This document shows positions 16,589 through 25,962 of a stretch of DNA of 64,000 nt, in pieces (the first letter of the stretch is position 1; each line of letters opens with the position of its first letter). Position numbers and translations under genes: made by a program. The notes beneath the pieces were generated by a model. That model saw nothing but the letters and a program-made list of their open reading frames with translations, made no database searches and had not been told where the DNA came from. The stretch covers positions 85,547-149,546 of the forward strand of contig DALTWK010000001.1 in NCBI GenBank assembly GCA_029987115.1. The letters are read 5' to 3'. This stretch comes from Methanocorpusculum sp. (GTDB taxonomy: Archaea; Halobacteriota; Methanomicrobia; Methanomicrobiales; Methanocorpusculaceae).

Positions 16589-17269
16589 TTATTCTCCGGT
16601 AACCAGTTTGCTTAAATCAAGCGGCATCAGAGACTTGCCATCTTTGAATGCACGCATGTTTCCACCCGAGATTTCATCAATTAAAACAACCTTGTCGCCG
16701 ACTTTGCCGAACTCAAACTTGATATCGTAGAGTTCAATGCCTTTCTTGGCGAGTTCTTCTGCGACAATCTTGGTAATCTCCTGAGTTAATGCCTTCAGGT
16801 GCTCGTAATCGTCAGAAGTCATGACACCGAGCATAACAAGAGCATCTTTTGTAACCGGCGGGTCTTCACGGGCGTCGTCTTTGAAGGTGGTCTCAACGAA
16901 GTAGTCAAGCTTCTGTCCTTCGGTGCAATAGTCTCCGTAGCGGCGGAAGAAACTGCCAACGGCACGCAATCTGCAGATGACCTCAAGTCCCTTTCCAAAG
17001 GTCTTTGCCGGGAGAACGGTCATGGTTGCATTATCAACATCTGCATCGATATAGTGCGTTGGAATTCCCTTTGCATTCAGGATTTCAAAGAAGTATTTGG
17101 TCATCTTCAAACCGGCACGTCCGGCCCCGTCAATGGTAAGTCCAACAGTGTTCATTCCCGGATCAAACACGCCGTCTGCTCCAGTGCAGTCATCCTTGAA
17201 TTTCAGGAAGTATTTGCCATCTTCAATCGAATAGACATTCTTGGTCTTTCCGGTGTATACAAGATTCAT
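16589..17269 (-). CDS. purC: Phosphoribosylaminoimidazole-succinocarboxamide synthase
   Basis: 226 residues, a complete PurC. It condenses CAIR with aspartate using ATP in purine synthesis. The start MNLVYTGKTKNVY is the ATP-binding loop, KFKDDCTGADG follows, and VICRLRAVGSFFRRYG and VLIDEISGGNMRAF carry substrate- and metal-binding residues. It lies 57 bases after rlmH on the same strand and is followed by the 49-residue gene. Confidence 0.95.
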   Translation of the reverse strand: MNLVYTGKTKNVYSIEDGKYFLKFKDDCTGADGVFDPGMNTVGLTIDGAGRAGLKMTKYFFEILNAKGIPTHYIDADVDNATMTVLPAKTFGKGLEVICRLRAVGSFFRRYGDYCTEGQKLDYFVETTFKDDAREDPPVTKDALVMLGVMTSDDYEHLKALTQEITKIVAEELAKKGIELYDIKFEFGKVGDKVVLIDEISGGNMRAFKDGKSLMPLDLSKLVTGE

Positions 17270-17326
17270 GGAGAAATATTCGAGAGGAGAAAATATAATG
17301 CTAATCCCCTTGAAAAAACAGCGGTT

Positions 17327-17803
17327 TTATTTGTGGTACGGCTCACCGTTTAAGATGCGAAACGCGCGGTAAATCTGCTCAAAAAGAATCAACCGACACA
17401 TAGTATGCGTGAAGGTCAAACGCGAAAACGACACCTTTTTTCTGATGCTGGAGAGGAACGATTCCGAGAATCCAAGTGGACCGCCGATGATGAAACAAAC
17501 GTTTTTCCCATCCATTTTTGCATCCCCGATAATTTTGGCAAACTCTTCGCTGGAAATAAGCGGAGACCTCACATCAAGAACCACCGGCAAGAATCCATCG
17601 CAGATGTTATCTAAGAGGAGGTTTCCTTCCTTCTCCTTAACTTGAGCTTCTTCTGCCGCAGATGCTCCCTGAGGAATCTTTACCTCAGCAAGTTCAGTTA
17701 CGATAATGCGGGCGTAAGGGCGGAGCCGTTTTTCAAACTCGGCGATTCCATCTTGTAAAAAAGAATCTTTGATTCTTCCAACACAAAGGATCTGAATCTG
17801 CAT
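17327..17803 (-). CDS. rlmH: 23S rRNA (pseudouridine1915-N3)-methyltransferase RlmH
   Basis: 158 residues, normal SPOUT-class RlmH length. The knot region CFIIGGPLGFSESF and the C-terminal FTHTMCRLILFEQIYRAFRI followed by PYHK are diagnostic. It methylates the pseudouridine in helix 69 of the large-subunit rRNA, using SAM. The gene starts four bases after the stop of the large TPR gene, so both are likely on one transcript. Confidence 0.95.
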   Translation of the reverse strand: MQIQILCVGRIKDSFLQDGIAEFEKRLRPYARIIVTELAEVKIPQGASAAEEAQVKEKEGNLLLDNICDGFLPVVLDVRSPLISSEEFAKIIGDAKMDGKNVCFIIGGPLGFSESFLSSIRKKVSFSRLTFTHTMCRLILFEQIYRAFRILNGEPYHK

Positions 17804-17807
17804 TGTT

Positions 17808-20800
17808 TTAGTTGATAATCAATCCGCGGTATTTTTCACGATCTTCGTTTTTAGGATCAACTCTGATGGAGGATCCGAATGCTTCATCGTTACGATATCT
17901 GCGCTTCGGTTTTTCCTCCGGAACCGGGTCTTCTTCGACTACTGGAGCAACTTCTGGTTCTTCCGGGAAGATGGCATCTTCAGAGATTTCTGCATCAGGG
18001 TTTTCTTCCAGTTCCAGCATCTGCTGATAGGATTCGAGCGCCTCCTTGCGTTCGCCTAGGGCATCCTGAGCTTTGGCAATCAAATACCAAGCAAGTTTGT
18101 TGGACGGAGAAGTGGAGAGTACACGGGAAGCAGCCTCCTTTGCCAGGTCGAACTTGTTCTGGGCAAGGTAGATGAATGCCCGGGTGCAGAAGAGATCAGC
18201 ATCTGCTACGCCGTTTGATTCTGCTTTATCCAGGAATTGCAGTGCTTCTGTCGGGTGTCCAGTTACATAGGAGAGGTAGGCGGCTCCTGAGAGGACAAAT
18301 CCATTCTTAGGAAGAACCGAGACTGCCTCCTTCAGCTTTGCCACAGTCTGTGCAGGTTCACCGATTTTTGCCGCAACAAAGGCGCGTTCAAGGTATGCTA
18401 CGGCATTACCCGGAAGGATGCGGATGATATTGTCATAAGCAACCATAGCACGCTGATAGTCACCGACACGGGTCAGGAGGTCGGCATAGGAGAAGAGTGC
18501 AGAGAGATTTTCGCGGTCGGCCTTCAAGATGGTGGTTAGCTCGGCAACCGCCTCGTCAGTTCTACCGAGATGTGCAAGAGATACGGCGTAATCCAGACGG
18601 AATCCATAATCGTCTTTGATTCCGAGTAGCTGCTCGCAGACTGCCGCAGCTTCGACATAGTTTCCGAGCGACATCAGTGCTTCTTCTTTCTGGTGCAGAG
18701 TGACAAGGTCGGACGGGGCAGCCTCCAGAATCATATCATATCCCGAAAGCGCCTCCTCATAGTCACCGCGCATACGGTAGAGGGAAGCGACTTTACGGAA
18801 GACACTAAGATTCTCCGGATTCACCTGCAGGTATTCGCCGTAGACGGCAAGCATGCCATCATAGTTCTGCTGACGTTCGTAGAGATCTGCGAGGGCAATT
18901 AAACTGGAGAGATTGTCCGGATCCTGGTTAAAGAGTTCCGTGTAGTCGGCAATCGCTTCTTCGTAGAGGCAGAGATTGCTTTCTGCAACCGCACGGTCGA
19001 GACGTGCCGGTTTATTCTCTGCATCTGCATTTAAGACTGCGGAAAGGAGCGGAATTGCTTCCTGATAGGAGCCGAGAGCGACATAACTGTGTCCAAGTGC
19101 GGCGGTGACAGCAGGATTCCCTGGAATGAACGACAATGCCTTCTGGTAGAATTTTGCTGCAGTATCGAAATCGTCAAGATGACAGGCCGCATTGCCTGCG
19201 AGTCGGCAGAGAGTAAAGCTTTCTTCACCACCAGCAATTGCTACTTCGACACCTTCAACTACATCGCTCCATCTACCGAGTTCAAAAGATAGCCGGGCAA
19301 TTTCTCCTGCAATACCCTGTGACTCAGGATATTCCTGCAGAATACTTGCATAAAGGGAAAGTGCCTCTTCCAGTTCTCCGTTCTGCACGAGAGCTGCCGC
19401 CTGGTATCTGACCATACCCACGTTTTCGGCAGTGATCTCTGATGCTTTAACGAATGCATCTCTTGCTTCGTCATATCTTCCGAGGGCATCGAATGTTTTA
19501 CCAAGGGCATAATAGGGGGCAGGAAGTTCCGGCATCAGGTTAACAACCTGCTGGAAGTACGCAAGTGCCTCATCATATCCCCCTGCCATGAACGAAGCTT
19601 CTCCTGCATTCATGAGACCGAACACATTGTTCGGCATCGCGGCAAGAAGGTTGTCAGCTGCGGATTTTGCTTCTGCATAACCGCCTACGCCGAGGGCCGA
19701 CTGGATAATGCGCTGGGCAACCAATGCATTGCCTGGATAGTGCTCACGAAGGGATTCAAAGAGTTCAGATGCTTCACTGTAGTTACCCTGTAGAAGTGCA
19801 AGCGATGCATGTTCGAAGCGGATAGTGTAGTCATCAGGTAGTTGACCATCTATAAGACGGTAGACAACGGATGCGGCATCATACTGGCCCAGTGCTACAA
19901 GACAACGAGCATGCACAATCTGCATGTCGGTACGGTTTGGAGATTCGTTTAAGAGTGTGGTTGCTGCCTTGTCTGCTTCCATATAACGGCCGAGTGCTGC
20001 AAGACAGATTGCCTGCATGGAAAGAACGCCTTCGTTGATTTCTCCAGAGAAGACAACCGTATCATCTTTCTTTGGAGGTTCAATTTCGTCGAAGAGTTCC
20101 ATGTCTTCAGAGGCAAACATTTCAGCGGAACCTGAACCGAGCGTGTCCATACGGGAGAAACTAACGATTGCATCCTCATACTTTCCAGAAAGGTACTCAG
20201 CACAGCCTTTCATGAACCACACAGTTCGATTTGTCTGGCTACTATGGAGGAACTCATCAAACGCCGAAATGGCAACCTCCATCGACCCTGTCAGGAAGGA
20301 GAGTGTTCCCTGCAGGTACCAGAGATCCGGCGACTCCATACCTTTGCATAGAATCTTGTTGAGAACAGAAGATGCCTCTTTCGAGTTTCCGCTCCAGAAA
20401 AGACAAAGAGCACGACGGAGGGTGAGAGACACCTCTTCTTCTGCCGTGAACTTCGTCACCATACTGTAGGATGCAGCCGCCTCCTTGAACTTGCCGATGG
20501 ATTCTTCGAGGCGGGCACGGCGGTACCACCCGTTTGCATCCTCTTTGTCGAGGTTCTGATAACGGAAAAGAGCACCGTTCACATCGCCGAGCATTTCACT
20601 GCAGAACGCAGCTTCCGCAGCATATTTTCTGGCATCGCTTCCGGGTTTCTGAGAGAGAGTATCATAGATATCACGGGCCTCCGCATAAGATCCTGTGCTG
20701 CAAAGGAGAGTTGCATAACGGTAGAGGTTATAGGTATTTTCCGGCTCGAGAGATACAATCTGTTTTGCAACATCTTTGGCCTCGCGTTTTTCCTGCAGGA

Positions 20801-21167
20801 TTTCAAGCCATTCGCATTTCTGAACCAGATAATGAATCCTATCTTTAGTAATCATGACATGATTCAGTGCCTGTACTGCATCCCGATAATTCCCAGAAAA
20901 ACCGTAAAGTTGCGATAGGGCAATCCAGCAGTCTTCACGGGATGGAACTGCAGCAACGATTTTTTCATAAGTTGTCGTTGCTTCCGGATATTTTCCAAGA
21001 TAACGCTGAGTTGCGGCAAGACGCACTTGGAGGTTGATATTGTCCGGCTCTGTCTCCAGTGCACGACTGTAGTAATTTGCTGCGTTTTCAAACTCTGCGT
21101 TTTCGAATGCCTGTTCGGCACGCGGAATCCACGGGTTGGTTTTTTCCCTGTTGAATAATCCTCCCAT
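17808..21167 (-). CDS. Very large tetratricopeptide-repeat protein (1119 aa)
   Basis: 1119 residues made almost entirely of TPR units (about 34 residues each) from residue 15 to about 1045; repeats such as LGRYDEARDAFVKASEI and LGSYQEAIPLLSAVL are easy to see. The last 75 residues form an acidic, proline-rich tail ending in a basic KRRYRND stretch. There is no signal peptide or membrane segment, so it should be a cytosolic scaffold. The start MGGLFNREKTNPW resembles the start of the smaller TPR protein at 59953-60882. It is upstream of rlmH; partners are unknown. Confidence 0.88.
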   Translation of the reverse strand: MGGLFNREKTNPWIPRAEQAFENAEFENAANYYSRALETEPDNINLQVRLAATQRYLGKYPEATTTYEKIVAAVPSREDCWIALSQLYGFSGNYRDAVQALNHVMITKDRIHYLVQKCEWLEILQEKREAKDVAKQIVSLEPENTYNLYRYATLLCSTGSYAEARDIYDTLSQKPGSDARKYAAEAAFCSEMLGDVNGALFRYQNLDKEDANGWYRRARLEESIGKFKEAAASYSMVTKFTAEEEVSLTLRRALCLFWSGNSKEASSVLNKILCKGMESPDLWYLQGTLSFLTGSMEVAISAFDEFLHSSQTNRTVWFMKGCAEYLSGKYEDAIVSFSRMDTLGSGSAEMFASEDMELFDEIEPPKKDDTVVFSGEINEGVLSMQAICLAALGRYMEADKAATTLLNESPNRTDMQIVHARCLVALGQYDAASVVYRLIDGQLPDDYTIRFEHASLALLQGNYSEASELFESLREHYPGNALVAQRIIQSALGVGGYAEAKSAADNLLAAMPNNVFGLMNAGEASFMAGGYDEALAYFQQVVNLMPELPAPYYALGKTFDALGRYDEARDAFVKASEITAENVGMVRYQAAALVQNGELEEALSLYASILQEYPESQGIAGEIARLSFELGRWSDVVEGVEVAIAGGEESFTLCRLAGNAACHLDDFDTAAKFYQKALSFIPGNPAVTAALGHSYVALGSYQEAIPLLSAVLNADAENKPARLDRAVAESNLCLYEEAIADYTELFNQDPDNLSSLIALADLYERQQNYDGMLAVYGEYLQVNPENLSVFRKVASLYRMRGDYEEALSGYDMILEAAPSDLVTLHQKEEALMSLGNYVEAAAVCEQLLGIKDDYGFRLDYAVSLAHLGRTDEAVAELTTILKADRENLSALFSYADLLTRVGDYQRAMVAYDNIIRILPGNAVAYLERAFVAAKIGEPAQTVAKLKEAVSVLPKNGFVLSGAAYLSYVTGHPTEALQFLDKAESNGVADADLFCTRAFIYLAQNKFDLAKEAASRVLSTSPSNKLAWYLIAKAQDALGERKEALESYQQMLELEENPDAEISEDAIFPEEPEVAPVVEEDPVPEEKPKRRYRNDEAFGSSIRVDPKNEDREKYRGLIIN

Positions 21168-21180
21168 TGATAATACTCTC

Positions 21181-21218
21181 CTAAATGTGTAAACTTATCT
21201 CCCTGAAAGTATAAAATG
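21181..21218 (-). promoter_or_regulatory. Putative promoter of the large TPR gene with ACATTTAG element
   Basis: On the minus strand a TATA-like ATTTTATACT (about 21209-21218) is followed about 25 bases later by ACATTTAG (21188 down to 21181), 14 bases before the ATG at 21167. The arrangement is the same as at rpl10e and UPF0147. Confidence 0.45.
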
Positions 21219-21305
21219 TATCTCTTAGTGGGAAGAACGCCATTCAATGAACGGAAAGAACCTTGAAAGTACGCATTAAATAGGAATAACAGCGAATAGA
21301 TTAGC

Positions 21306-22232
21306 ATGGATAAGAAAGCTGAAGATCTCCCCTACGACCCGGATACGCTGAGGAGAATCAATGAACACCCGTGTTTCAGCCAGGACACATGCCATAAGTT
21401 CGGACGGTGTCACGTAGCCGTTGCCCCGAAATGCAATATCCAGTGTAACTATTGCGTCCGTGACTTTGACTGTGTCAACGAATCACGCCCAGGAGTCGCA
21501 AGCGAGATTCTGAAACCAGGAGACGCTCTGGAACGCATCGACATGGTTGTCGAAAAGATGAAGCACATCCGCGTGGTAGGTATTGCCGGACCAGGCGATC
21601 CGCTTGCAAACGAGGAAACTTTCGAGACCTTACGACTGGTCCATGAAAAATATCCAGATACCATCCTCTGCATCAGCACCAACGGCCTGCTTCTACCGGA
21701 TAAGATTGACGAACTGGAAAAATACAACGTAAGAAACATTACCGTCACTCTCAATGCAATTGATGCAGCCATCGGTGAAAAAATCTACACATTCGTTGAA
21801 TATAACGGCAAACGCCTCCAGGGTAGAGAAGCAGCCGAACTTCTGCTCGACCACCAGATGAAAGGTATCGAAGAAGCAGTCAAACGTGGCATGCTTGTCA
21901 AAATCAATACCGTCTACATCCCAGGAGTCAACGACCAGCACATTCCAGAAATAGCAAAGAAAGTCGGTGCTATGGGAGTCTTCAACTTCAATATCATCCC
22001 GCTGATTCCTCAGTATAAATTTAAAGACATTGTTCCGCCCACAAGCGAGGACAAAGCTAAGATGCACGAACTCTGTGCACCGTACGTCCGCCAGATGCGT
22101 CACTGCCAGCGTTGCAGAGCTGATGCAGTCGGTTTACTCGGAAAAGACGTCCAGGGAAGCTTTGGCGGATGCTCTGGTAAAGGCGATGGATCCGGTATGG
22201 GATGCGCCAAAGGCCTGGAAAAGAACCTTTAA
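21306..22232 (+). CDS. nifB: NifB-like radical SAM protein
   Basis: 308 residues. The radical-SAM cluster motif CNIQCNYC has C43, C47 and C50, preceded by HPCFSQDTCHKFGRCHVAVA and followed by FDCVNESRPGV, all NifB hallmarks. NifB builds NifB-co, the 8Fe-9S-C precursor of nitrogenase cofactors. This copy lacks the C-terminal NifX domain of bacterial NifB, as is usual in methanogens, and ends in a Gly/Cys-rich tail (GGCSGKGDGSGMGCAKG). No nif structural genes lie in the window. An Mrp-type Fe-S carrier gene follows 87 bases downstream. Confidence 0.85.
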   Translation: MDKKAEDLPYDPDTLRRINEHPCFSQDTCHKFGRCHVAVAPKCNIQCNYCVRDFDCVNESRPGVASEILKPGDALERIDMVVEKMKHIRVVGIAGPGDPLANEETFETLRLVHEKYPDTILCISTNGLLLPDKIDELEKYNVRNITVTLNAIDAAIGEKIYTFVEYNGKRLQGREAAELLLDHQMKGIEEAVKRGMLVKINTVYIPGVNDQHIPEIAKKVGAMGVFNFNIIPLIPQYKFKDIVPPTSEDKAKMHELCAPYVRQMRHCQRCRADAVGLLGKDVQGSFGGCSGKGDGSGMGCAKGLEKNL

Positions 22233-22237
22233 CTTCA

Positions 22238-22247
22238 TTCTTTTTTT
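22238..22247 (+). terminator. T-rich terminator after nifB-like gene
   Basis: A run of seven T (22241-22247) immediately follows the stop codon, as expected for archaeal intrinsic termination. Confidence 0.4.
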
Positions 22248-22319
22248 CATCTCATTCCAAAAGACCTATAGTAGTCTCTAACAAATATTATTACCACAAC
22301 TGTTCAGGAGAACATAAAA

Positions 22320-23189
22320 ATGAGCGATAAACCAGAAGGATGTGACGGTCACTGCGACACCTGTTCGTCCAAAACGGACAGCTGCCAACAGCAGAAGAAA
22401 GCAGATATCAATGTCAAACACGTTATCCTTGTCTTATCCGGCAAGGGAGGCGTTGGAAAGTCGACCGTTTCAGTCAATCTTGCCTACGCACTTTCAAACC
22501 ACGGTTACCAGACCGGTCTGATGGATCTAGATATTCACGGTCCGTCAATTGCAAAGATGCTTGGCATCGAAGACCTGCGCCTGCAGGGTATCGGCAACAA
22601 GATAATGCCGATTAAGATGACCGGATCACTCAAGGTCATCTCTATGGCACTTCTATTAAACGAGACCGACAGTCCGGTTGTCTGGAGAGGACCAATGAAG
22701 GCAGCCGCGATTCAGCAGTTCTTAGGCGACGTCGACTGGGGAGACCTTGACTACCTTGTCTGCGATCTGCCACCAGGAACCGGTGACGAAGCGTTGAACA
22801 TCGTCCAGTATGCACCAAACGTAGCAGGTGCTGTTATCGTAACCACTCCTCAGGATGTTGCAGTTCTTGACTCTACCAAGGCAATCAAGTTCATTGAAAT
22901 GATGGAACTTCCAGTCCTCGGTATTATCGAGAACATGGCAGGACTCGTCTGCCCGCACTGCGGAGAAGTCCTCAACGTCTTTGGCGAAGGCGGAGGAAAG
23001 AAGGCAGCCGAAAAATACAATGTTCCATACCTCGGTTCCATCCCGCTTGACATCGAAATGAGAAAGGCAGGAGACGAAGGAAGGCCGTTTATTGTCAGAA
23101 AACCGGGAGAGACAGGAAGCAACGCATCCCGCGAAGCTGTGGACAAGGTTATGGAAAACCTCATCGCTGAGGTCGAAAAGACCGACTAA
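22320..23189 (+). CDS. Mrp/Nbp35-type P-loop ATPase, iron-sulfur cluster carrier
   Basis: 289 residues. The deviant Walker A GKGGVGKST is at 41-49, switch segments DLDIHGPS and DLPPGTGD follow, and a C-terminal CPHC pair should bridge a 4Fe-4S cluster in a dimer. The first 25 residues hold a Cys-rich stretch (CDGHCDTCSSKTDSC) as in Nbp35-like proteins, which can hold a second cluster. It is preceded by nifB-like and followed five bases later by mfnD. Confidence 0.92.
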   Translation: MSDKPEGCDGHCDTCSSKTDSCQQQKKADINVKHVILVLSGKGGVGKSTVSVNLAYALSNHGYQTGLMDLDIHGPSIAKMLGIEDLRLQGIGNKIMPIKMTGSLKVISMALLLNETDSPVVWRGPMKAAAIQQFLGDVDWGDLDYLVCDLPPGTGDEALNIVQYAPNVAGAVIVTTPQDVAVLDSTKAIKFIEMMELPVLGIIENMAGLVCPHCGEVLNVFGEGGGKKAAEKYNVPYLGSIPLDIEMRKAGDEGRPFIVRKPGETGSNASREAVDKVMENLIAEVEKTD

Positions 23190-23194
23190 AATCC

Positions 23195-24103
23195 ATGAAA
23201 GTACTCATTGCAGAATATACGATGTTCCATGAGCCATCCCTCTCTCCTGAAGGGAAGGCCATGGTTTCCGCATTGAAAAAGAGTTTCGAAAACTGTGGAC
23301 ACACGGTCGTGCTCCCAGATGCGAGTTCTGACTTCAATATGGAAATTGAACGTCTTGCACGAGACTGCGACTACGGCATTGTGATAGCGCCGGATGCGAT
23401 GCTTTCCAAGTTCTCGTTTACAATGGACCGCAACACCCACAATATCGGAAGCGAAAGCATGCCGGTTGCTGTCTGCGCAAACAAGCGCTTGACTTCCAAA
23501 CTGCTTGCCAATGTCGGCATTCACGTCCCACGCGAAGTTGATGCATCCTATGCCGGAAAACGGATTATCAAACCGATTATCGGAGAAGGTTCGCAGGGTG
23601 TCAGAATAGCCGCAGATGGTGAAGAGCCGAAAGAAGGCGAGATGTCCATTGAATATATCGAAGGAGAGCACTTCAGCGTCAGCATTGTCGGAAGCCGTGT
23701 CATCGGCGAAGCCTGCGGTTACTATAGCGGCCTTCCACCGGTCGTCCTTGCTGTTAACCGCCAGTTCTCCCACCCAGATGCTTCCGGTAAATTCGTCTAC
23801 GAAGGCGGAGAAACTCCGGTTCATCCTGCAAAAGAGGAGGAGATGATCGAAGTCGCCAAAAAAACCATCGAGACACTGGGATGCCAGGGATACACTGGCG
23901 TTGACATGGTGGTCGGCGATGAAATCTATGTAGTTGACGTCAACACCCGTCCAACAATGAGCCTTGTCGGAATTGTCAATGTCATTGAAGAGGAAATCGC
24001 CGATGTTCTTCTGAAAGCAACAGTCGGACTTCCTCCGGAATGTGTCCACTACAATGGAAAGAAGGCAGTCTTCGACGCAGAAGGAAAGGTTACGGTAACA
24101 TGA
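23195..24103 (+). CDS. mfnD: Tyramine-L-glutamate ligase (ATP-grasp), methanofuran biosynthesis
   Basis: 302 residues with an ATP-grasp core: an ATP-binding IIKPIIGEGSQGVRIA loop near 130, the central SIEYIEGEHFSVSIVG, and the metal-ligand VVDVNTRPTMSLVG near 250. It matches methanogen MfnD, which joins glutamate through its gamma-carboxylate to tyramine. Its stop overlaps the start of mfnF, which catalyses a later step of the same pathway, and this supports the assignment. A long open frame on the opposite strand is treated as a shadow. Confidence 0.85.
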   Translation: MKVLIAEYTMFHEPSLSPEGKAMVSALKKSFENCGHTVVLPDASSDFNMEIERLARDCDYGIVIAPDAMLSKFSFTMDRNTHNIGSESMPVAVCANKRLTSKLLANVGIHVPREVDASYAGKRIIKPIIGEGSQGVRIAADGEEPKEGEMSIEYIEGEHFSVSIVGSRVIGEACGYYSGLPPVVLAVNRQFSHPDASGKFVYEGGETPVHPAKEEEMIEVAKKTIETLGCQGYTGVDMVVGDEIYVVDVNTRPTMSLVGIVNVIEEEIADVLLKATVGLPPECVHYNGKKAVFDAEGKVTVT

Positions 24104-25020
24104 TTGGAATCGACGTCGGCGGAGCCAATCTGAAAGTGGTTGACGAAGCGGGCGTCCATATCCACTACTGCCCGCTCTGGAAAGAATCACCACTTGAGGA
24201 GATTATCGCACAGTACAAAGATGCAGGTTCCGCCGCAGTAGTTATGAGCGGCGAACTTGCAGACGGCTTTTTTGACAAGAATGAAGGAATCTCCTTTATT
24301 GTTGATGCGGTAAAGAAAACATTTCCCGATGCTCAGTTTTACGGTATGGATGGAAAGTTCCACAATGGAGCATGCCGTGAACTTGCTGCAGCAAACTGGC
24401 TCGCTTCCGTTGCATACCTGCGGAAACAGTATCCGAACGGTCTTTTACTTGATATTGGAAGCACCACGTCTGACATCGTTCCGCTCAAAGACTTTGAGAA
24501 ATTAATAGGTCTGACCGACACGCTCCGTCTTCAGCAGGGATATCTGGTATATACAGGAATGCTTCGAACTCCAGTTGCAACACTTGCCTCTTCTGCCACG
24601 ATTAACGGTGTGCGTACGCCGTTTTCCACCGAGTACTTTGCGTGCAGTGGAGACGTCAACTTCGTGCTGGGACACATCTCAGCTGAAGAATACACAGCAG
24701 CAACTCCAGACGGAAAGGAAGTCTCCCGTGAAGCATGTCTTCGTCGTCTCGCACGTACAGTCTGCGCAGACTTAGAAGAAATCGGAGAAAACGGAGCAGT
24801 TGCCGTGGCCGATGTCTTCTGGGAAGCACAGAAGAAACGCGTATGCGAAGCAACCTTGAAAGCAAAAATTATCAACCGTGCGGATACCGTCCTGGTCGGC
24901 GGCATCGGTTCGAAGACCTTTGCACCACTAGTCGGGGGAATTGACCTGACCACTGCTCTCGATATTCCCGCCGATGCACTGCCTGCCTTTGCCGTCCGCG
25001 AAATAGCTTTAAAGAAATGA
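24100..25020 (+). CDS. mfnF: MfnF, furan-methanamine to tyramine-glutamate coupling enzyme (ASKHA fold)
   Basis: 306 residues from the ATG at 24100, which overlaps the mfnD stop. The start MIGIDVGGANLKVVD and the internal LLDIGSTTSDIVPL are phosphate-binding loops of the actin/sugar-kinase fold in the COG1548 family. MfnF couples the aminomethylfuran diphosphate unit to gamma-glutamyl-tyramine in methanofuran synthesis. The protein is full length. Its stop overlaps surE by four bases. Confidence 0.88.
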   Translation: MIGIDVGGANLKVVDEAGVHIHYCPLWKESPLEEIIAQYKDAGSAAVVMSGELADGFFDKNEGISFIVDAVKKTFPDAQFYGMDGKFHNGACRELAAANWLASVAYLRKQYPNGLLLDIGSTTSDIVPLKDFEKLIGLTDTLRLQQGYLVYTGMLRTPVATLASSATINGVRTPFSTEYFACSGDVNFVLGHISAEEYTAATPDGKEVSREACLRRLARTVCADLEEIGENGAVAVADVFWEAQKKRVCEATLKAKIINRADTVLVGGIGSKTFAPLVGGIDLTTALDIPADALPAFAVREIALKK

Positions 25021-25808
25021 CACGCCCGAAGATTCTCCTAACCAACGATGACGGCGCAAATTCAATCGGCCTTTGGGCGGCCTACGAGGCCCTGGAAGAC
25101 TTCGCTGACATTGTAATATCAGCCCCTGCAGTTCAGCAGAGCGCTGCGGCACGCTCAATATCCATCTTTACGCCCCTTCGTATGAACGAAATCGAAATCA
25201 ACGGCCATATCGCTCATGTCGTTGAAGGAAGACCTACCGATTCCCTGTTGCTCGGACTCTACGCTTTGAACAGCAAGCCGGACCTTGTTGTTTCCGGAGT
25301 GAACCTAGGAGAGAATCTAACCTGTGAGTCAGTGACGACCTCAGGAACTGTCGGTGCAGCATTTGAGGCGGCAAACCAGCACGTCCCAGCGATTGCCTTT
25401 TCGTACCAGACCGCGAACGATGGAGACAAGTTTATCGACCCACGTTCACCGAAAATCGACTTTACCGAGACCAAGCGTGTGGTCCGCGAACTGGTTCAGA
25501 TGTTCCTGGAAAAAGGATTTCCTGCAGGAGCCGATGTCATCAATGTAAACATCCCCCACGGAAAAGTCAAAGGCTACCGAGCAACAACACTTGGGTCGCG
25601 TCTCTTCGATACCACAGTGGAAACAAGGATTGATCCGCGCGGAAAACCATACCACTGGATTTGTGGAGAAGAGATTTTTCTCGATGAAGAAGGAACAGAT
25701 GTAAAGGCGATTCAGGAAGGATACGTATCCATTACTCCATTAACTATGGATAATACTGCCTACAAATCATGCAGCACGCTGGCATCCATGATACGGAACA
25801 TGGAATAA
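25017..25808 (+). CDS. surE: 5-prime-nucleotidase SurE
   Basis: 263 residues. The metal-binding LLTNDDGANSIG start (D11, D12) and the GVNLGENL loop identify SurE, which dephosphorylates nucleoside monophosphates and other phosphoesters. It is the last gene of the mrp-mfnD-mfnF-surE run, joined to mfnF by an ATGA overlap. The association with methanofuran genes may be incidental. Two tRNA genes follow. Confidence 0.93.
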   Translation: MTRPKILLTNDDGANSIGLWAAYEALEDFADIVISAPAVQQSAAARSISIFTPLRMNEIEINGHIAHVVEGRPTDSLLLGLYALNSKPDLVVSGVNLGENLTCESVTTSGTVGAAFEAANQHVPAIAFSYQTANDGDKFIDPRSPKIDFTETKRVVRELVQMFLEKGFPAGADVINVNIPHGKVKGYRATTLGSRLFDTTVETRIDPRGKPYHWICGEEIFLDEEGTDVKAIQEGYVSITPLTMDNTAYKSCSTLASMIRNME

Positions 25809-25857
25809 TAACCGCGTGCTTTTTTACCTACGAAAGACAATATACTAGGGTAATCAG

Positions 25858-25941
25858 GCGAGGGTAGCCAAGCCAGGCCAACGGCGCCAGACTTAAGATC
25901 TGGTCTCAAGGAGTTCATGGGTTCGAATCCCACCCCTCGCA
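25858..25941 (+). tRNA. tRNA-Leu (TAA anticodon)
   Basis: 84 bases, class II with a long variable arm. Acceptor GCGAGGG pairs with CCCTCGC, discriminator A. The anticodon stem CCAGA/TCTGG encloses CTTAAGA (anticodon TAA). T-arm GTGGG-type stem with TTCGAAT loop. CCA is not encoded. Confidence 0.94.
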
Positions 25942-25962
25942 CTTTTCTTTTCTGATACTGGG

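Noticed and set aside
20017..20469. A 150-codon frame opposite the large TPR gene
   Set aside because: It is antisense to TPR repeats and has no motif. Repetitive coding DNA often opens long opposite frames.
23186..24193. A 335-codon open frame on the strand opposite mfnD
   Set aside because: It lies entirely antisense to a conserved ATP-grasp gene, has no recognised motif, and no operon partner. It is most likely a codon-bias shadow.
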